From Chrysophaeum taylorii (Eukaryota; Sar; Pelagophyceae; Pelagomonadales; Pelagomonadaceae), in assembly GCA_029834535.1 (NCBI GenBank), contig JAQMWT010000581.1, forward strand, positions 62,001 to 126,000: DNA of 64,000 nucleotides, read 5' to 3'. Positions 39,572-49,255 of this stretch are shown here, one piece after another; the stretch's first letter is position 1; each line of letters begins with the position of its first letter. The notes below the pieces were generated by a model. It made no database searches. It was not told the origin of the DNA and saw only the letters and a list, made by a program, of their open reading frames with translations. Position numbers and translations under genes: made by a program.

Positions 39572-39829
39572 ATGGAGGCATTGTTCGAGCCAGCTGCTGA
39601 TCCCAAGAAGACTCCCGACAACGAACCGTCGTCGTCGTCGGGCAAGACCGCAAGGGATCGCATGGCCTGCGAGCAGAAGGCGATAGCCCTCAAGGCCGAC
39701 AGGATGATGGAGCCCTACGAATACGACGGTAACTTGTTCTGCTACGACGTCAAATTCTGGCGGCGGAGCAAGACCAAGGCGGCTACCAAATTCATCATCT
39801 CCTGCACCCCCTTCCGCTGCCTCGCCTAA
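39572..39829 (+). CDS. Small hypothetical protein
   Basis: 85 aa from the ATG of MEALFEPAADPKK. The first half is Ser/Pro/Lys-rich; the second half has YEYDGNLFCYDVKFWRRSKTK, with aromatic residues and a basic tail. No family is recognised. The frame is flanked by simple repeats, so this may be a real small gene or a first exon. Plausible on codon use only. Confidence 0.4.
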   Translation: MEALFEPAADPKKTPDNEPSSSSGKTARDRMACEQKAIALKADRMMEPYEYDGNLFCYDVKFWRRSKTKAATKFIISCTPFRCLA

Positions 39830-40132
39830 AAGCACCCTCTTAACATCTGTGTTCATCGCCACGTTGGGGACGCCTTCGTCGTCATCATCTTCTTCTTCTT
39901 CTTCTTCTTCTTCGAGTCCTCGAAAAAAACAACAACTAGGAGAAGATAGATGCAACTCCCCCCCGAGGACGCCAAGGATCTCCATAACACCCGCAAACTG
40001 TGACTGCGACAAGGATTTGCGCTATTACGCCGACTAAACACCCGCAAACTGCAAGTAAAAAAAAACACCCTTCTTCCCGCCGCCGCCGCCGCCGACGACG
40101 AAAAGGATTCCATAACACACGCAAACACAATT

Positions 40133-40657
40133 TTAGTAGAAGATACCCTTCCCGCCGAGGACGACGAGGACGGCCATAACGCCGAATACGCCCGCATAAG
40201 CAAAGCCGGGGTTCCAATTCACGGAGGGGTCCCCGCCCTGGGACCGGGCTTCGGCGATCAGCCGTTGGCGCATGTTGTCGGAGAGCTCCGAAAGCTGGTT
40301 GAAGGCGACGACGGCGCCCTTGACGTCCTCGTCGCTCGCAGTAAAACCTGCCTTCTCGGCCGCCGCGAGCGCGATCTTCAGCTGCTCTTTATCGCGGGCT
40401 TTGGTCGCGCGACGAAGCGCGGCGGAGATCTTCGCCTTGGCCTCCTCGTCGCTCATTGTCTTGGGAGCCTCAGTCGCGGGCGTCTCCGCCGCGATCTCCG
40501 CGCGCAGTTGCGCAGCTTTCTCAAGCATCGCTTCAGGAGACTCGGCCATCAGCCGTAACCCGTACGCCCGCGACCGCTTGAACCCGGACAGCGGGGACTG
40601 CTGGACAAAAGCCGTCGCTGCGACGACGGCACATAGGAAGAGCCGCATGGCCCTCAT
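40133..40657 (-). CDS. Plastid-targeted membrane protein with helical stroma/lumen domain
   Basis: 174 aa. Residues 5-16 are a signal-peptide core (LFLCAVVAATA), followed directly by Phe17 (TA|FVQQ) and a basic Ser-containing transit stretch up to about 36. This is the bipartite import signal (ASAF-type motif) of stramenopile complex plastids. The mature part is helical and Ala/Glu/Lys-rich (MLEKAAQLRAEIAAE, MSDEEAKAKISAALRRA) with LSELSDNMRQRLIAEARSQG. One membrane helix follows at about 150-170 (AYAGVFGVMAVLVVLGG). It may be a thylakoid or envelope protein; the exact function is not recognised. Start at 40,657 or the second ATG at 40,648 both leave the signal intact. Confidence 0.7.
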   Translation of the reverse strand: MRAMRLFLCAVVAATAFVQQSPLSGFKRSRAYGLRLMAESPEAMLEKAAQLRAEIAAETPATEAPKTMSDEEAKAKISAALRRATKARDKEQLKIALAAAEKAGFTASDEDVKGAVVAFNQLSELSDNMRQRLIAEARSQGGDPSVNWNPGFAYAGVFGVMAVLVVLGGKGIFY

Positions 40658-42100
40658 CTAGGCTGACTCAAGCTGTCACACTGTCAGAATTCCCCCCCAC
40701 CCCCTGAACGCAGGGGACCTTTCTTCGCTGCGAATGTTCGTAGAATTCGAATAGAAGTAGTTGTGCTATTCGGGGGCCATAGCGCCGGCGTACGTTATTC
40801 GAACCCTAGCAAATTCTCTGAGATTCGGCAGCGAGCGCCCGCGGCAATAAAGCTTCCGCTCACCAGGGCGGCTGGGCATCATCGAGTGTAGGGTCGGCCC
40901 TGAAACGCGGGGCCCCAAGGGCCGAATACCTCAAATGATGATGGCCCGGGATCAAAAAGAAAGAAGAGCCTTGGAATACGTCCCGAATAATCCCGATTTG
41001 ATGCCTTCTTCTTCGAACGAGCTAGTTCCGTAGCTGCCAAACTGCTCGCGTGGGGTCGCCACGTGTAGCTATGAAGGAGGTCAAGAGGAGCGGACATCAA
41101 GGGTGGTCCGTTGCGATTAATGCGACGTCGTCGACCTCCGACCGATTATTGGTCTAGCGAGGCAGGTCCGCGGCGGGATGTCGGCGACAGCCGTCTCCTC
41201 AATTATCGTCGTGATCCATCACATCATCTCGTGTGAATGTCTCGCCCTCGTTCTCATCGATCTTCTCGCCCTCATTGTCCTCCGAATCAAAACACCACAA
41301 GCCGGGCTGGCTTGCACGAGCGGGGCCTCCTGGAATCTCGACGCTGATGGCGTCGTCGATAAGTCTCGACGTATAAGGCAATACGCCTCTTGAGCACGCT
41401 TTCGACGGCCTTTGCGCCTCCAACATGGTGGTGGTCGATGCCCGCCTTTCGGCACGGCCTGCGTTTTCATGATCCTTGTGGCAGCAACAATCTGCCTTGA
41501 TGGCTGCCAACCAGATGTCGGCGCCAAGATCGAAAAGACGTCCCGCGCTGGGGAAGTTGCGCGCTCAGGTCTTCGCCGTCGTGTCCAAGGCATCAGAAAC
41601 ACGCTTCTGGCGCTTCGCTATTTGTACTTTGAAGCCGAGCTGACGCGATCCGAGCGTTCGACGCGCGCGTTCAAGAAACGTCGCGCTCACACTGTTTCTC
41701 CTTGAGGCCATGTGGCGTTTGATGAGGACCTTAAGCTGTACCTTCCGATACGCGGAATCTCAGATCTCGTCCTCGTGCTTCCTCTCGGCGGCCATCCACG
41801 CCTCCACCCCGTAGCCAACGCCTCCTACGACTCAGCGGGGTCGGCGCGGGCCACCAGTGCCTTGAGCTCAGCAACGACAGCACGCCTCTGGGTGTGTGTC
41901 TCCTTCGCCGCTTTGAGAGTGCTGATGATCTTGTCCCTCTGTGCTTTTGCCTCCGAAGCGATGGTGATGGCGGGCTGGGCACATCGGTTGACCTGCTCAG
42001 CGTCGCGGCCTGCACGGCGAATTCGTACGCGCCAAGGGATTGTGATTCTCATTCCCTGCGCTGTTGAGAACGCCGGAAAGGCCAACATTGACCATTGTGT
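40658..42100 (-). other. Intergenic with decayed minus-strand coding relics
   Basis: Minus-strand frames at 42,088-41,825 (helical, AKAQRDKIISTLKAAKETH and onward) and 41,510-41,199 (DCCCHKDHENAGRAERRAS and an acidic end) read like parts of one protein but in different frames and without a recognised domain. The rest of the interval is empty. A pseudogene is the simplest reading. Confidence 0.35.
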
Positions 42101-42103
42101 TAC

Positions 42104-42133
42104 TAGTTAGTTAGTTAGTTAGTTAGTTAGTTA
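42104..42133 (+). repeat. TTAG tetranucleotide repeat
   Basis: Seven to eight TTAG units. It is a simple microsatellite; the length is too short and the unit differs from TTAGGG, so a telomeric origin is not supported. Confidence 0.85.
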
Positions 42134-42139
42134 ATAAAG

Positions 42140-43400
42140 TTGCAGTGGAACGCGCGATCAAAGATGTATCATTCGCGATCGGCCTCAGAACTCACCGACT
42201 GATGTCAGAGACGCGTAAGATTGCGGCAGAGAACCGCGACGTACTCGAAGAGATACGGGTGCTTCCTTCTCAAGAAGGTCGCTGATTCAGATATGTCCGA
42301 AGATCAGAAGGTCATCCTGACAAAAACGCTCGAGCACGGACTGGAAGCGCACGCGGTCGGACTCAAGGCGCCGTCGTCGCATCAGCTGTTCGTGGACTGT
42401 TGTTGACTGGCGACTTGGATGAAGCGCAGCAGCAAAATCTCGAAAGTGCGAAGCAGGCGGGTTTCGCGTCTTGTGACGCGCTAATCCTCGACGCGCTAAT
42501 CTTCGAATATCTTCTTCTGTTGCAGCGAAAGGCGGTCGACATTTTGCGCGAAGAATCAGCTACGCACGACGACGCGAATACGTTGTTCGCGTTGTGCGCC
42601 ACGCTCGGCACGATCACAGGATCCTCGGGCAAGGAGCAGATTGACGCTCGCGAAAAATGCCTCGCGCTCGATCCATCATTTAGTGCGCAAGCATATCACG
42701 ACTACGGACTTTTGCTCCAAATAGTAAGCGGAGACGAGCTTGGAGCTGAGGCAGCAGCATTCGAGGCTGCGATTGATATAGATCCGAATCACGAGGCGGC
42801 CCAGGCTGCGTTAGCCAACGTACAGCAGCGTTCTCGTGACGTACTAGAACTGCACGAGGCTCAGCGAGATGAACCAGCGCCGCACAGTGAGATCGAGCGA
42901 CAGCAGCAGAGTGAAATGATGCAAAACGAGCGGGAGCGAAACGAGCGGGGGCACCTAGAGGCCACGACCAAACAGCGAGGAGAGGCGCTTCGGGATGTTG
43001 CATTACCGGTGAAGCCCAGTTATCTAGCCAAAGTGAAAGGACTATGATCAATGTGGTGGCGAATGTCGTGGATAACCTTGTTGCTGGCAGCCCCGTAAAA
43101 GCGAAATGTCAAGAAGCATCACGCCAGGTCGCTGAGAATACGATCAATTATGCGAGAATGATTTACAAAGATGGCGAGATGTCACGAGATGAGAGATTCC
43201 GGATGACTGCCGAAGCTTCGATAAGGGAAATGTTGGAAGCAGTTACAAAGATCAACCGGACCATCGACGTGTGCATGAAGAATCGTGTTCGCACTATCTA
43301 TCTGAACAAGAGCAGCACGTTAAGAATCTCGACGAAGCCATCACGACAATAAAGCATGCCGAGGACCACGTCACTGCGGCCGTATTACTCTGTCGCCCGC
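42140..43400 (+). pseudogene. Broken gene with TPR-like and coiled-coil segments
   Basis: Protein-like sequence continues over about 1.2 kb but jumps frame at least four times. In order: AIKDVSFAIGLRTHRLMSE at 42,150; KVADSDMSEDQKVILTKTL near 42,275; a long piece at 42,400-43,047, which lacks an ATG start (DLDEAQQQNLESAKQAG, ALDPSFSAQAYHDYGLLLQ, AAIDIDPNHEAAQAALA). The last two resemble TPR repeats. Then MINVVANVVDNLVAG from 43,044, overlapping the previous stop as ATGA, and finally HVKNLDEAITTIKHAEDH near 43,320. Either a pseudogene or a gene whose introns I cannot define; no splice signals fit well. Function unknown. Confidence 0.5.
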
Positions 43401-43725
43401 AAGCAACACCATGAAGCCACTCGCTGTGATGCGCAACTGCGGCATGTTCGCAAGTTCGCTTTTAACAAGTCTGCTGTCGACAAAAAACTCAACATTCCTC
43501 GTATTATTATTCTTTCTTCTTTCGTGCTCGCCATTGCGCCAGCACTTCGTCGTGGGAGGCCACACCCAGAGGTAGCTTCTTTGGCGCGGCTCCTCATTCT
43601 GCTGTGTCAAATGTGCATGTCGACACGGACCACATCGCGTCTCTATCCTTCTCGAGGTTCTGTTGTTGTTTCTAAAGAATTCAACGGCCTTATGATGAAA
43701 TCAACGTCCCTGTCACGGGCGGGTA

Positions 43726-44364
43726 ATGATCCTGTTGCTCGCGGCCGTCGACGTGTCGCGGCGCATCCTCCTCAGCGCCGCCGGGCCCGGCGCGGCGCTG
43801 CAGGCCGGGCTCGAGGAGCTCGACGATTTGCTCGGGAATTGGGAGGATAGGACGCGGAATTGCCGCTTCGCCGAAGTGAATTCTGAACTTTTGAAAGCGT
43901 CGCGAAAGAGCGAACTGCTGGAAGAAGCGACGAAGAACGCCCTGATGCAAAAGGATGGCAAGGCTGTCCGCACGGTGTGCAAGCGAGACCCCGAGCAAGT
44001 GCGGTTGGCGTTCGGGCTCGACTCAAAGGTGAAGGAAAAGTCCGGCGTACCGGCGGCTTTCGCTCGGCCGGGGGTTTACGAGGAGCGGCCGCCGTCTCCC
44101 CTCGTCGACGCCGATCGCCTCATCCGCCAGGGTCGGGACCTCGCCGATGACCCCGAGGCCTACGTCGACGCCGAGGAGAGGTGGTTGAGCGCGATTTCGG
44201 CCTTGGACGCGGCCTCCTACGCCTCGGGGGCCGCAGACTTTGGGGCCATCCTGTCCACCACCGAGGGCAACGCGGGATTGTTGGACGGCGGCGCGAAGCA
44301 GGCCGCGAGGGAGGCGCGGGAAGCTCTCGCGCTCATCGTCTCGCTTCTCAACGGGAGTTCTTAA
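43726..44364 (+). CDS. Possible thylakoid-lumen protein (twin-Arg-like leader), function unknown
   Basis: 212 aa. The N-terminus reads VDVSRRILLSAAGPGAALQAG, an RR motif followed by a hydrophobic stretch and an AxA-like end, as in Tat-type lumen signals; an ER/plastid leader may lie on an upstream exon not defined here. The mature part is soluble and helical: LEELDDLLGNWEDRTRNCRF, ELLEEATKNALMQKDG, RTVCKRDPEQVRLAFG, then LIRQGRDLADDPEAYV and ARLALIVSLLNGS-like end. I do not recognise the family. Localisation is an inference from the leader only. The stop lies 14 bp before the left inverted repeat of the element at 44,378. Confidence 0.6.
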   Translation: MILLLAAVDVSRRILLSAAGPGAALQAGLEELDDLLGNWEDRTRNCRFAEVNSELLKASRKSELLEEATKNALMQKDGKAVRTVCKRDPEQVRLAFGLDSKVKEKSGVPAAFARPGVYEERPPSPLVDADRLIRQGRDLADDPEAYVDAEERWLSAISALDAASYASGAADFGAILSTTEGNAGLLDGGAKQAAREAREALALIVSLLNGSS

Positions 44365-44377
44365 AAGCAAAGCGGGG

Positions 44378-45400
44378 TAGAATAGATCTACAATTAAGAA
44401 CCACCTAAGCGCGCCGAAATTCAGGGGCCGGGGTGTGTGAGCAACAGGTGGTTTTTATGTGTGCAAACGACGCGTCTTGGGCCCCTCTACGCGCAGAAAA
44501 ATCGCGAAGATCCAGTTCGAAGGTGTGTGAAAGTTGTTTCTAGAGCACGACTAAATTCGCAAATTAATTAATTAAGTATAGACTCAAATTAAGAACTCTT
44601 CTCCTTAATAGTGACGTTTAGAGGTGAGAAGACTATCACAGACTCGTCCGCGAGGTCCCCATGCTACCGCCACACTGGCGGCAGCGCCCAGGGCCGATCT
44701 TGGACCTTATCTTCATACCACCCCCCCCCGGGATAGACGGTGGACGTTGTAATAATTTTGAATCATGTATGGGTACATGTCTTCTGCTCTGGACGTCGTC
44801 GTCGCTGCGCGCGCAAAGCTGATGCCGGAAGTGCGGGACAACAATGACGGCGACGTTTGTGGATGCGCTTAACGCTTTATTCGGCATTTCGACCGGAGGT
44901 GCGCGCTTTAGGAAAGCGGTGTGTGCGAACTAACAGACATGGAGAAGGCTGCTTTCGTGTTGCTCCAGCGCCCGATCTCGTCGGACGCTGATGATCTCGT
45001 CGTCTAGGCCGCGCGTATCGACGGGTCCAATCGCGCTGCGGCCGGCGACGACGACGAAGAGGTCTTATTAGAGGCGAGGAAGACACCAATAGCCTCGACG
45101 ACGACTCAGACGACGACACGCTGGCCGAGGTGCGCAAAGTAGGCAGACCGTCCAAGAAGTTCAAAAGCGCGAGCGCCGCGAAGGCCTCCTCCGGTAACTC
45201 GTTGTTTTTACGAGCTTTTTTTTCAAGAAGCCCAAGATCAAGGTGGGTCGTCCGTTCGAAGGGGTCGACACCGAAGAAGTCGAAGCGCGGCAGGCCGCTT
45301 ACAAACCGCAGAAGCCGTCGCGAACGACGCGCTGCCGAACAGCCCGACGACAGGCCGGTTCTTAATTATAGGTCTGGTTCTTAATTGTAGATCTATTCTA
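44378..45400. mobile_element. DNA element with perfect 25-bp terminal inverted repeats, about 1.02 kb
   Basis: The left end 44,378-44,402 begins TAGAATAGATCTACAATTAA and its exact inverse occupies 45,376-45,400. The ends carry TA, consistent with a TA target duplication of the Tc1/mariner kind. Just inside the right end, part of the repeat is duplicated (GGTTCTTAATTATAG near 45,358). The interior has short plus-strand fragments, for example FVDALNALFGISTGGARFRK near 44,850 and KKPKIKVGRPFEGVDTEE near 45,227, but no recognisable transposase. The element fits precisely between two genes: 14 bp after the upstream stop and 8 bp before the ATG of COP9 subunit 1. Confidence 0.7.
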
Positions 45401-45408
45401 ATTAATAC

Positions 45409-46956
45409 ATGGCGATGATGGATGTGGAGACGACGACGAAAGGCGAGGCGTCGCCGTGCGTGGTGGACCTCGAAGCGTACGCGTTGCAGTACGCCGGTTT
45501 GCCGCGGTGGCTGCGGTGCAAGCGGTTGCTGTTCCTCGCCAAGGCGTCGAACGACGAGCAGCGGCGCGCGGCGTTGGCATTGTGCGCGAAGGAAGCCAAG
45601 CTCGGGCTGGACACGGCAACGTACCGAGCCGCCGAGGGGACCGACGAGCGGTGGGTGGAGGCGACCGACGACAAGTACCGCGAACTGCACGATCGGCTCG
45701 AAGGCGAGCTCGCGTCGAAGCGAAGTTGCGGGTCGAAGGACGCGGTGTGGGAGGCTTACGGCAATTTGGGCGACGCGCTGCTGGCGCGCGGCGAGGCCGC
45801 GCACGCCCTCAAGTGCTACGTGCGGATGCGAGACTACTCGGCCTCGGCGAAAAGGTCGTTGGACGTGTGTTGCAGGGTGACTGTCGCGGCGATCGAGGTG
45901 GGAAATTGGGCGCACGCGGCCAACTACAGCGCCAAGGCCGAGATGATCGAGGGCGCCGACCCCGCGCGGTTCGCGCGGCTCAAGATCGCCGCGGGGCTCG
46001 CGCACCTCGAGGCAAAGCAGTACGAGCTGGCGGCGCGGCGGTTTGTCGACATAGTTTCGACCGCCGCGCCGCCCGAGATTCCTTCGCGCGAAGAAGATAA
46101 GTGGGACGTCGTCTCGTGGCGCGACGTCGCCGGCCTCGCGTGCGCGTGCGCGCTGGCGACCTTTACCCGCGCCGACCTGAGCGCCAAGTGCGTCGACAAC
46201 GTCCGGTTCAAGAAAGCGGTGAACGCAGCGCACCCAAAGGCGCTAGAGATGGCCGCGGCGTCGCGCGCGGGCGACGCGGCCAGGGCGTTGGCTATCGCCG
46301 CCGAACTTCGCGACGAGCTGCGGCTCGACCCCCTCGCCGCCGACCACGCCGTTGCGCTCCACGACCTCGTCACCGACCGTTGCGTCGCCCAGTTCTGCGC
46401 GCCGTACGCGCGCGTCTCCCTCGACAAAGCCGCGGCCAAATTCGTCGTCTTCGACGCCGACGAGTTCGAGAAGCGCGTCGTCGGCCTCATCCACCAGGGT
46501 AAGATTCACGCGAAAATCGACGCCTCCACGCGCACCCTCGTCGCGGCCGACCCCGATGCCCGCGACATCGCCTTCGACACTTTGCTCAAAAAGTCCGAGG
46601 CCTACGTCCGCGAGGTCCAGGCCCTCCTCCTCCGCATGTCCTGCCTCGAGCACGACTTCGTCGTCCGCGGCGCCCCGGACACGCCCGGTCCCCCGCCCTC
46701 CCGCTCTGCTCCCGCGGGCATGATGATGGGCCCGCGCCAGTCCCTCTTTGAGCAGGCTACCTCCTCAATCCGCCGGGGCTTGGGCAGCCGCGGCGCGCCC
46801 CCCCGCCGCCGCCTTCAGCCGGTCGACAACGACGCGCCCATGGAGGACGACGACGACGACGACGACGTCGTTGTCGCGGACGACGTCGACGACGACGACG
46901 ACGACGACGACCTCGACAACATCGACATCTCCACAGACACAACACGCGTCCGCTAG
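45409..46956 (+). CDS. CSN1: COP9 signalosome subunit 1
   Basis: 515 aa, single exon. Opening VDLEAYALQYAGLPRWLRCKRL matches the DLE-Y---Y-GL-R--RL start of CSN1/GPS1. TPR-like helices follow (EAYGNLGDALLARGEAAHAL, CYVRMRDYSASAK, LKIAAGLAHLEAKQYELA) with FVDI. The PCI winged-helix is at about 300-415: RCVAQFCAPYARVSLDKAAAKF, EKRVVGLIHQGKIHAKID and the linker helix KKSEAYVREVQALLLRMSCLE. The complex removes NEDD8 from cullins and so regulates SCF-type ligases; CSN1 scaffolds it. The C-terminal 100 residues are Pro/Arg-rich, then strongly acidic (Asp runs), longer than usual. An inverted-repeat element ends 8 bp upstream of the ATG, so its repeat may form part of the 5' leader or promoter. Confidence 0.88.
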   Translation: MAMMDVETTTKGEASPCVVDLEAYALQYAGLPRWLRCKRLLFLAKASNDEQRRAALALCAKEAKLGLDTATYRAAEGTDERWVEATDDKYRELHDRLEGELASKRSCGSKDAVWEAYGNLGDALLARGEAAHALKCYVRMRDYSASAKRSLDVCCRVTVAAIEVGNWAHAANYSAKAEMIEGADPARFARLKIAAGLAHLEAKQYELAARRFVDIVSTAAPPEIPSREEDKWDVVSWRDVAGLACACALATFTRADLSAKCVDNVRFKKAVNAAHPKALEMAAASRAGDAARALAIAAELRDELRLDPLAADHAVALHDLVTDRCVAQFCAPYARVSLDKAAAKFVVFDADEFEKRVVGLIHQGKIHAKIDASTRTLVAADPDARDIAFDTLLKKSEAYVREVQALLLRMSCLEHDFVVRGAPDTPGPPPSRSAPAGMMMGPRQSLFEQATSSIRRGLGSRGAPPRRRLQPVDNDAPMEDDDDDDDVVVADDVDDDDDDDDLDNIDISTDTTRVR

Positions 46957-47272
46957 AGAGAGAAGTAATGCTTACGTATTGTATTATACCTGCGTGCGAA
47001 CGAAAAGAGTCGGTCGGTCGGATTGTGGGTATTAATCAACGATAAGATCAGACTCGAAAGATGGTGATTAAATAATTGTCGCTTCCTCATCCCGACGCTG
47101 CGCTACATTACCACCACCACCACCACAACCTTGTGGTCGGTCGGTCGGTCGATCCTTGGCGAGACGAACAGTAATAATAATAATAATACTAACCCTCGAG
47201 GAGTACGCGGAAAACTCGGAACGATCTTTTGTAATACTTTACCCTAGGTGCAACAACTGCTCACAACACAAT
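46957..47272. other. Short intergenic region with CAC and TCGG runs
   Basis: Holds simple repeats (CCACCACCAC near 47,110 and GGTCGGTCGG near 47,135) and an AAT run near 47,175. No gene is seen. It separates CSN1 from the next small gene. Confidence 0.5.
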
Positions 47273-47662
47273 ATGTCGGGGAGGCACGCAACAGCTGGCT
47301 CGAGACCACGGCCGATCCCCGGAAGCAGAAGCGAGGTCGTCCGGCCCGCAAATCCGTGGGTCTGCCCCGACGCGCCCCAGATCGGCTCGATGACGGTCCC
47401 CTCGCGGCTCGCATTAGCGATGCCAGCGCTCCAGTTACCCCCGGCGCAACCCGTCGAGGTCTCGTCGTCTTTCTCCTTCTCGAACAAGAAGCCCTTGAAG
47501 GGCTCGGGCGGCGCGCTCGCGGTGTTAGAGTCCCGATCCTTTCAGAGGGAAATGCGGTCGCGCCTGAGCGGCGTCTCGGACGATCTTGACCTTTCAGACC
47601 TCGACAAAGCGATTCTTGATGAGCCCGACGATCCCCTTGACTTCGCCTTGGACGACGCCTGA
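47273..47662 (+). CDS. Small hypothetical protein with acidic C-terminus
   Basis: 129 aa from the ATG of MSGRHATAGSRP. The chain is Pro/Ser-rich with a stretch SFSFSNKKPLKGSGGALAVL and a conserved-looking end FQREMRSRLSGVSDDLDLSD, LDKAILDEPDDPLDF. No domain is recognised. The acidic end might bind a partner protein. The tail of the gene is followed by GGTTC/TGTTC repeats. Confidence 0.5.
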   Translation: MSGRHATAGSRPRPIPGSRSEVVRPANPWVCPDAPQIGSMTVPSRLALAMPALQLPPAQPVEVSSSFSFSNKKPLKGSGGALAVLESRSFQREMRSRLSGVSDDLDLSDLDKAILDEPDDPLDFALDDA

Positions 47663-47667
47663 GCGTC

Positions 47668-47710
47668 GGTTCGGTTCGGTTCGGTTCTGTTCTGTTCTGT
47701 TCTGTTCTTT
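47668..47710 (+). repeat. GGTTC/TGTTC pentanucleotide repeat
   Basis: Four GGTTC units shading into four TGTTC units. It starts within 6 bp of the preceding stop codon. Confidence 0.8.
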
Positions 47711-47800
47711 CTTTGTCTGGACTCGCCGTAAGGTTCGAACGTCCAAGGTTGTTGTTGTTGTTAATGGTACCACTCTTTCTCTTCGCGCCCTGCCAGGCAG

Positions 47801-47835
47801 ACCTGACCTGACCTGACCTGACCTGACCTGACCTG
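47801..47835 (+). repeat. ACCTG pentanucleotide repeat, seven copies
   Basis: Perfect head-to-tail repeat in non-coding DNA. Confidence 0.9.
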
Positions 47836-49255
47836 CGGGGGGTACAATAGTTCGTTGAGGGATCGCGCATAATATGGCTCTGGATAAGTGACGTTTCGGA
47901 ACCGATAGTGGTATCGATCGATCGAAACTGTCGCGATAGCGGTCGTCTCGTCCCCTTCGAGCGGCGGCGGTCCTGGACCTGCGTTGTAGATCGGGGTGTG
48001 CCCCCTCTCGGCCGGCCCCTCTCGGTCCTGGCTCTCAAAATGGTCGGTCTTGATGACGAATCGGCGCGGCGACTGCTGCGCAATTGAGGAGTCCAATCCG
48101 TCGGCGCCTCGCTTCGTCAGCCGAATAATAGCGCCGAAAATTTGCCGCCAAAGATCTCGGCGATAGTTCAGGATATCAAGACAAAGGCCAGAAGTGGAAT
48201 GCCGAACGGGAATGCCGCAGCAGCAGCAGCAGTCCCGCCTTTTCGATACCTCACCGACACCCGCGCGCACTCACACCTGTTCTGCAGGCTCGCGCCGGGC
48301 CTGCTGCAAGACCGCCGCGCTGAGCCACCGTATATTCTCTCGTGCGTCTCGTGCCGTGGCCAGCCATGGGGCAGCATTTCGCGCCTCTCGCAAGATCCGA
48401 AACCTCAAGTTATTATGAACTCAACGGACACTTTACGCGTCGTTTCCATAAAACTGCTGACGTCAAAACTCACGTCACCCTAATATCCTCTTTGACCCCA
48501 AAAAAAAAGGTACAATTCACTTCCCCGACTAAAATTTAGTCGGGGAAGTGAATTGCACCTTAGTCTAAATCATGACTTTTTTGGATAGAGTCCCCCTGTT
48601 GCTGACGCTCGAGACGCACAGCATGGTCGGCTTCAAGGGAGGGAGGTAGGTGTCTTGATTTCATATGGTTCAAGTCGCGACGATCGATAGACTTCCTGGC
48701 TTCGCGTTGAGTGAACACCGAGTCAGGCTTGCATGGTTGTGACTCGAATCCGTCGCCACCCGCTATAATAGAGATAGCCAAAATACTATCTTCAAACACT
48801 TTCTTTTGACGACTCGGCGATGTCACGTCGAATCAAGCCAGAAGTGATGAGCGCATCGCTACTGGCGCAGCGTGCTGCATGTTGTGAAAGAGGCCAGGCG
48901 CTATCTGATCACGACCCTCGCCAGCGTAAGTGTTTCGTAGTTGGCACGATGGCCGTCCGAAGTTTGGTCTTGGATGCGCATTATAGCTGAATAGGTCAAC
49001 GCTACCACACGAGCGCGCTCAAGTCCAAACAAAGGTATCATCCGTGAAGGATTTTTTTTTTTTAATGGCCAGTCCAGTCGGAGATGGTAATGTAATACTC
49101 GTACACATCGTGTATCTTAGACCCCAGGTCCACATCAAGTCGTCGACTCTCGAGGAACACACTGCCAGGTTCGAACTTAAGGAGGCCGCGCCCATACCAT
49201 CGCACTCTGATCAACATCTGCTGACGCCGGTTTCATTTAGGCGTGTCTGTCCACC
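47836..49255. other. Intergenic, no gene recognised
   Basis: Open frames here are short and of low quality. A CAG run lies near 48,220. The main structural feature is the palindrome at 48,507-48,561. The last part upstream of 49,256 is the 3' side of the patatin gene. Confidence 0.5.
48507..48561. repeat. Near-perfect 27-bp-arm palindrome
   Basis: Arms 48,507-48,533 and 48,535-48,561 are inverse copies with a single mismatch and one base between them. The arm core is TTCACTTCCCCGACTAAA. The DNA could extrude as a cruciform, and an RNA would form a 27-bp hairpin. Confidence 0.9.

Noticed and set aside
40745-40830. GGTTCGAAT-like B-box on the minus strand near 40,800
   Set aside because: The flanks do not form a T-stem or acceptor stem, and no A-box is in place, so no tRNA is supported.
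42104-42133. TTAG array as an interstitial telomere
   Set aside because: The unit is not the TTAGGG or TTTAGGG type and the array is only about 30 bp.
47801-47835. ACCTG array as a CRISPR or recombination site
   Set aside because: It is a simple pentanucleotide repeat without spacers.
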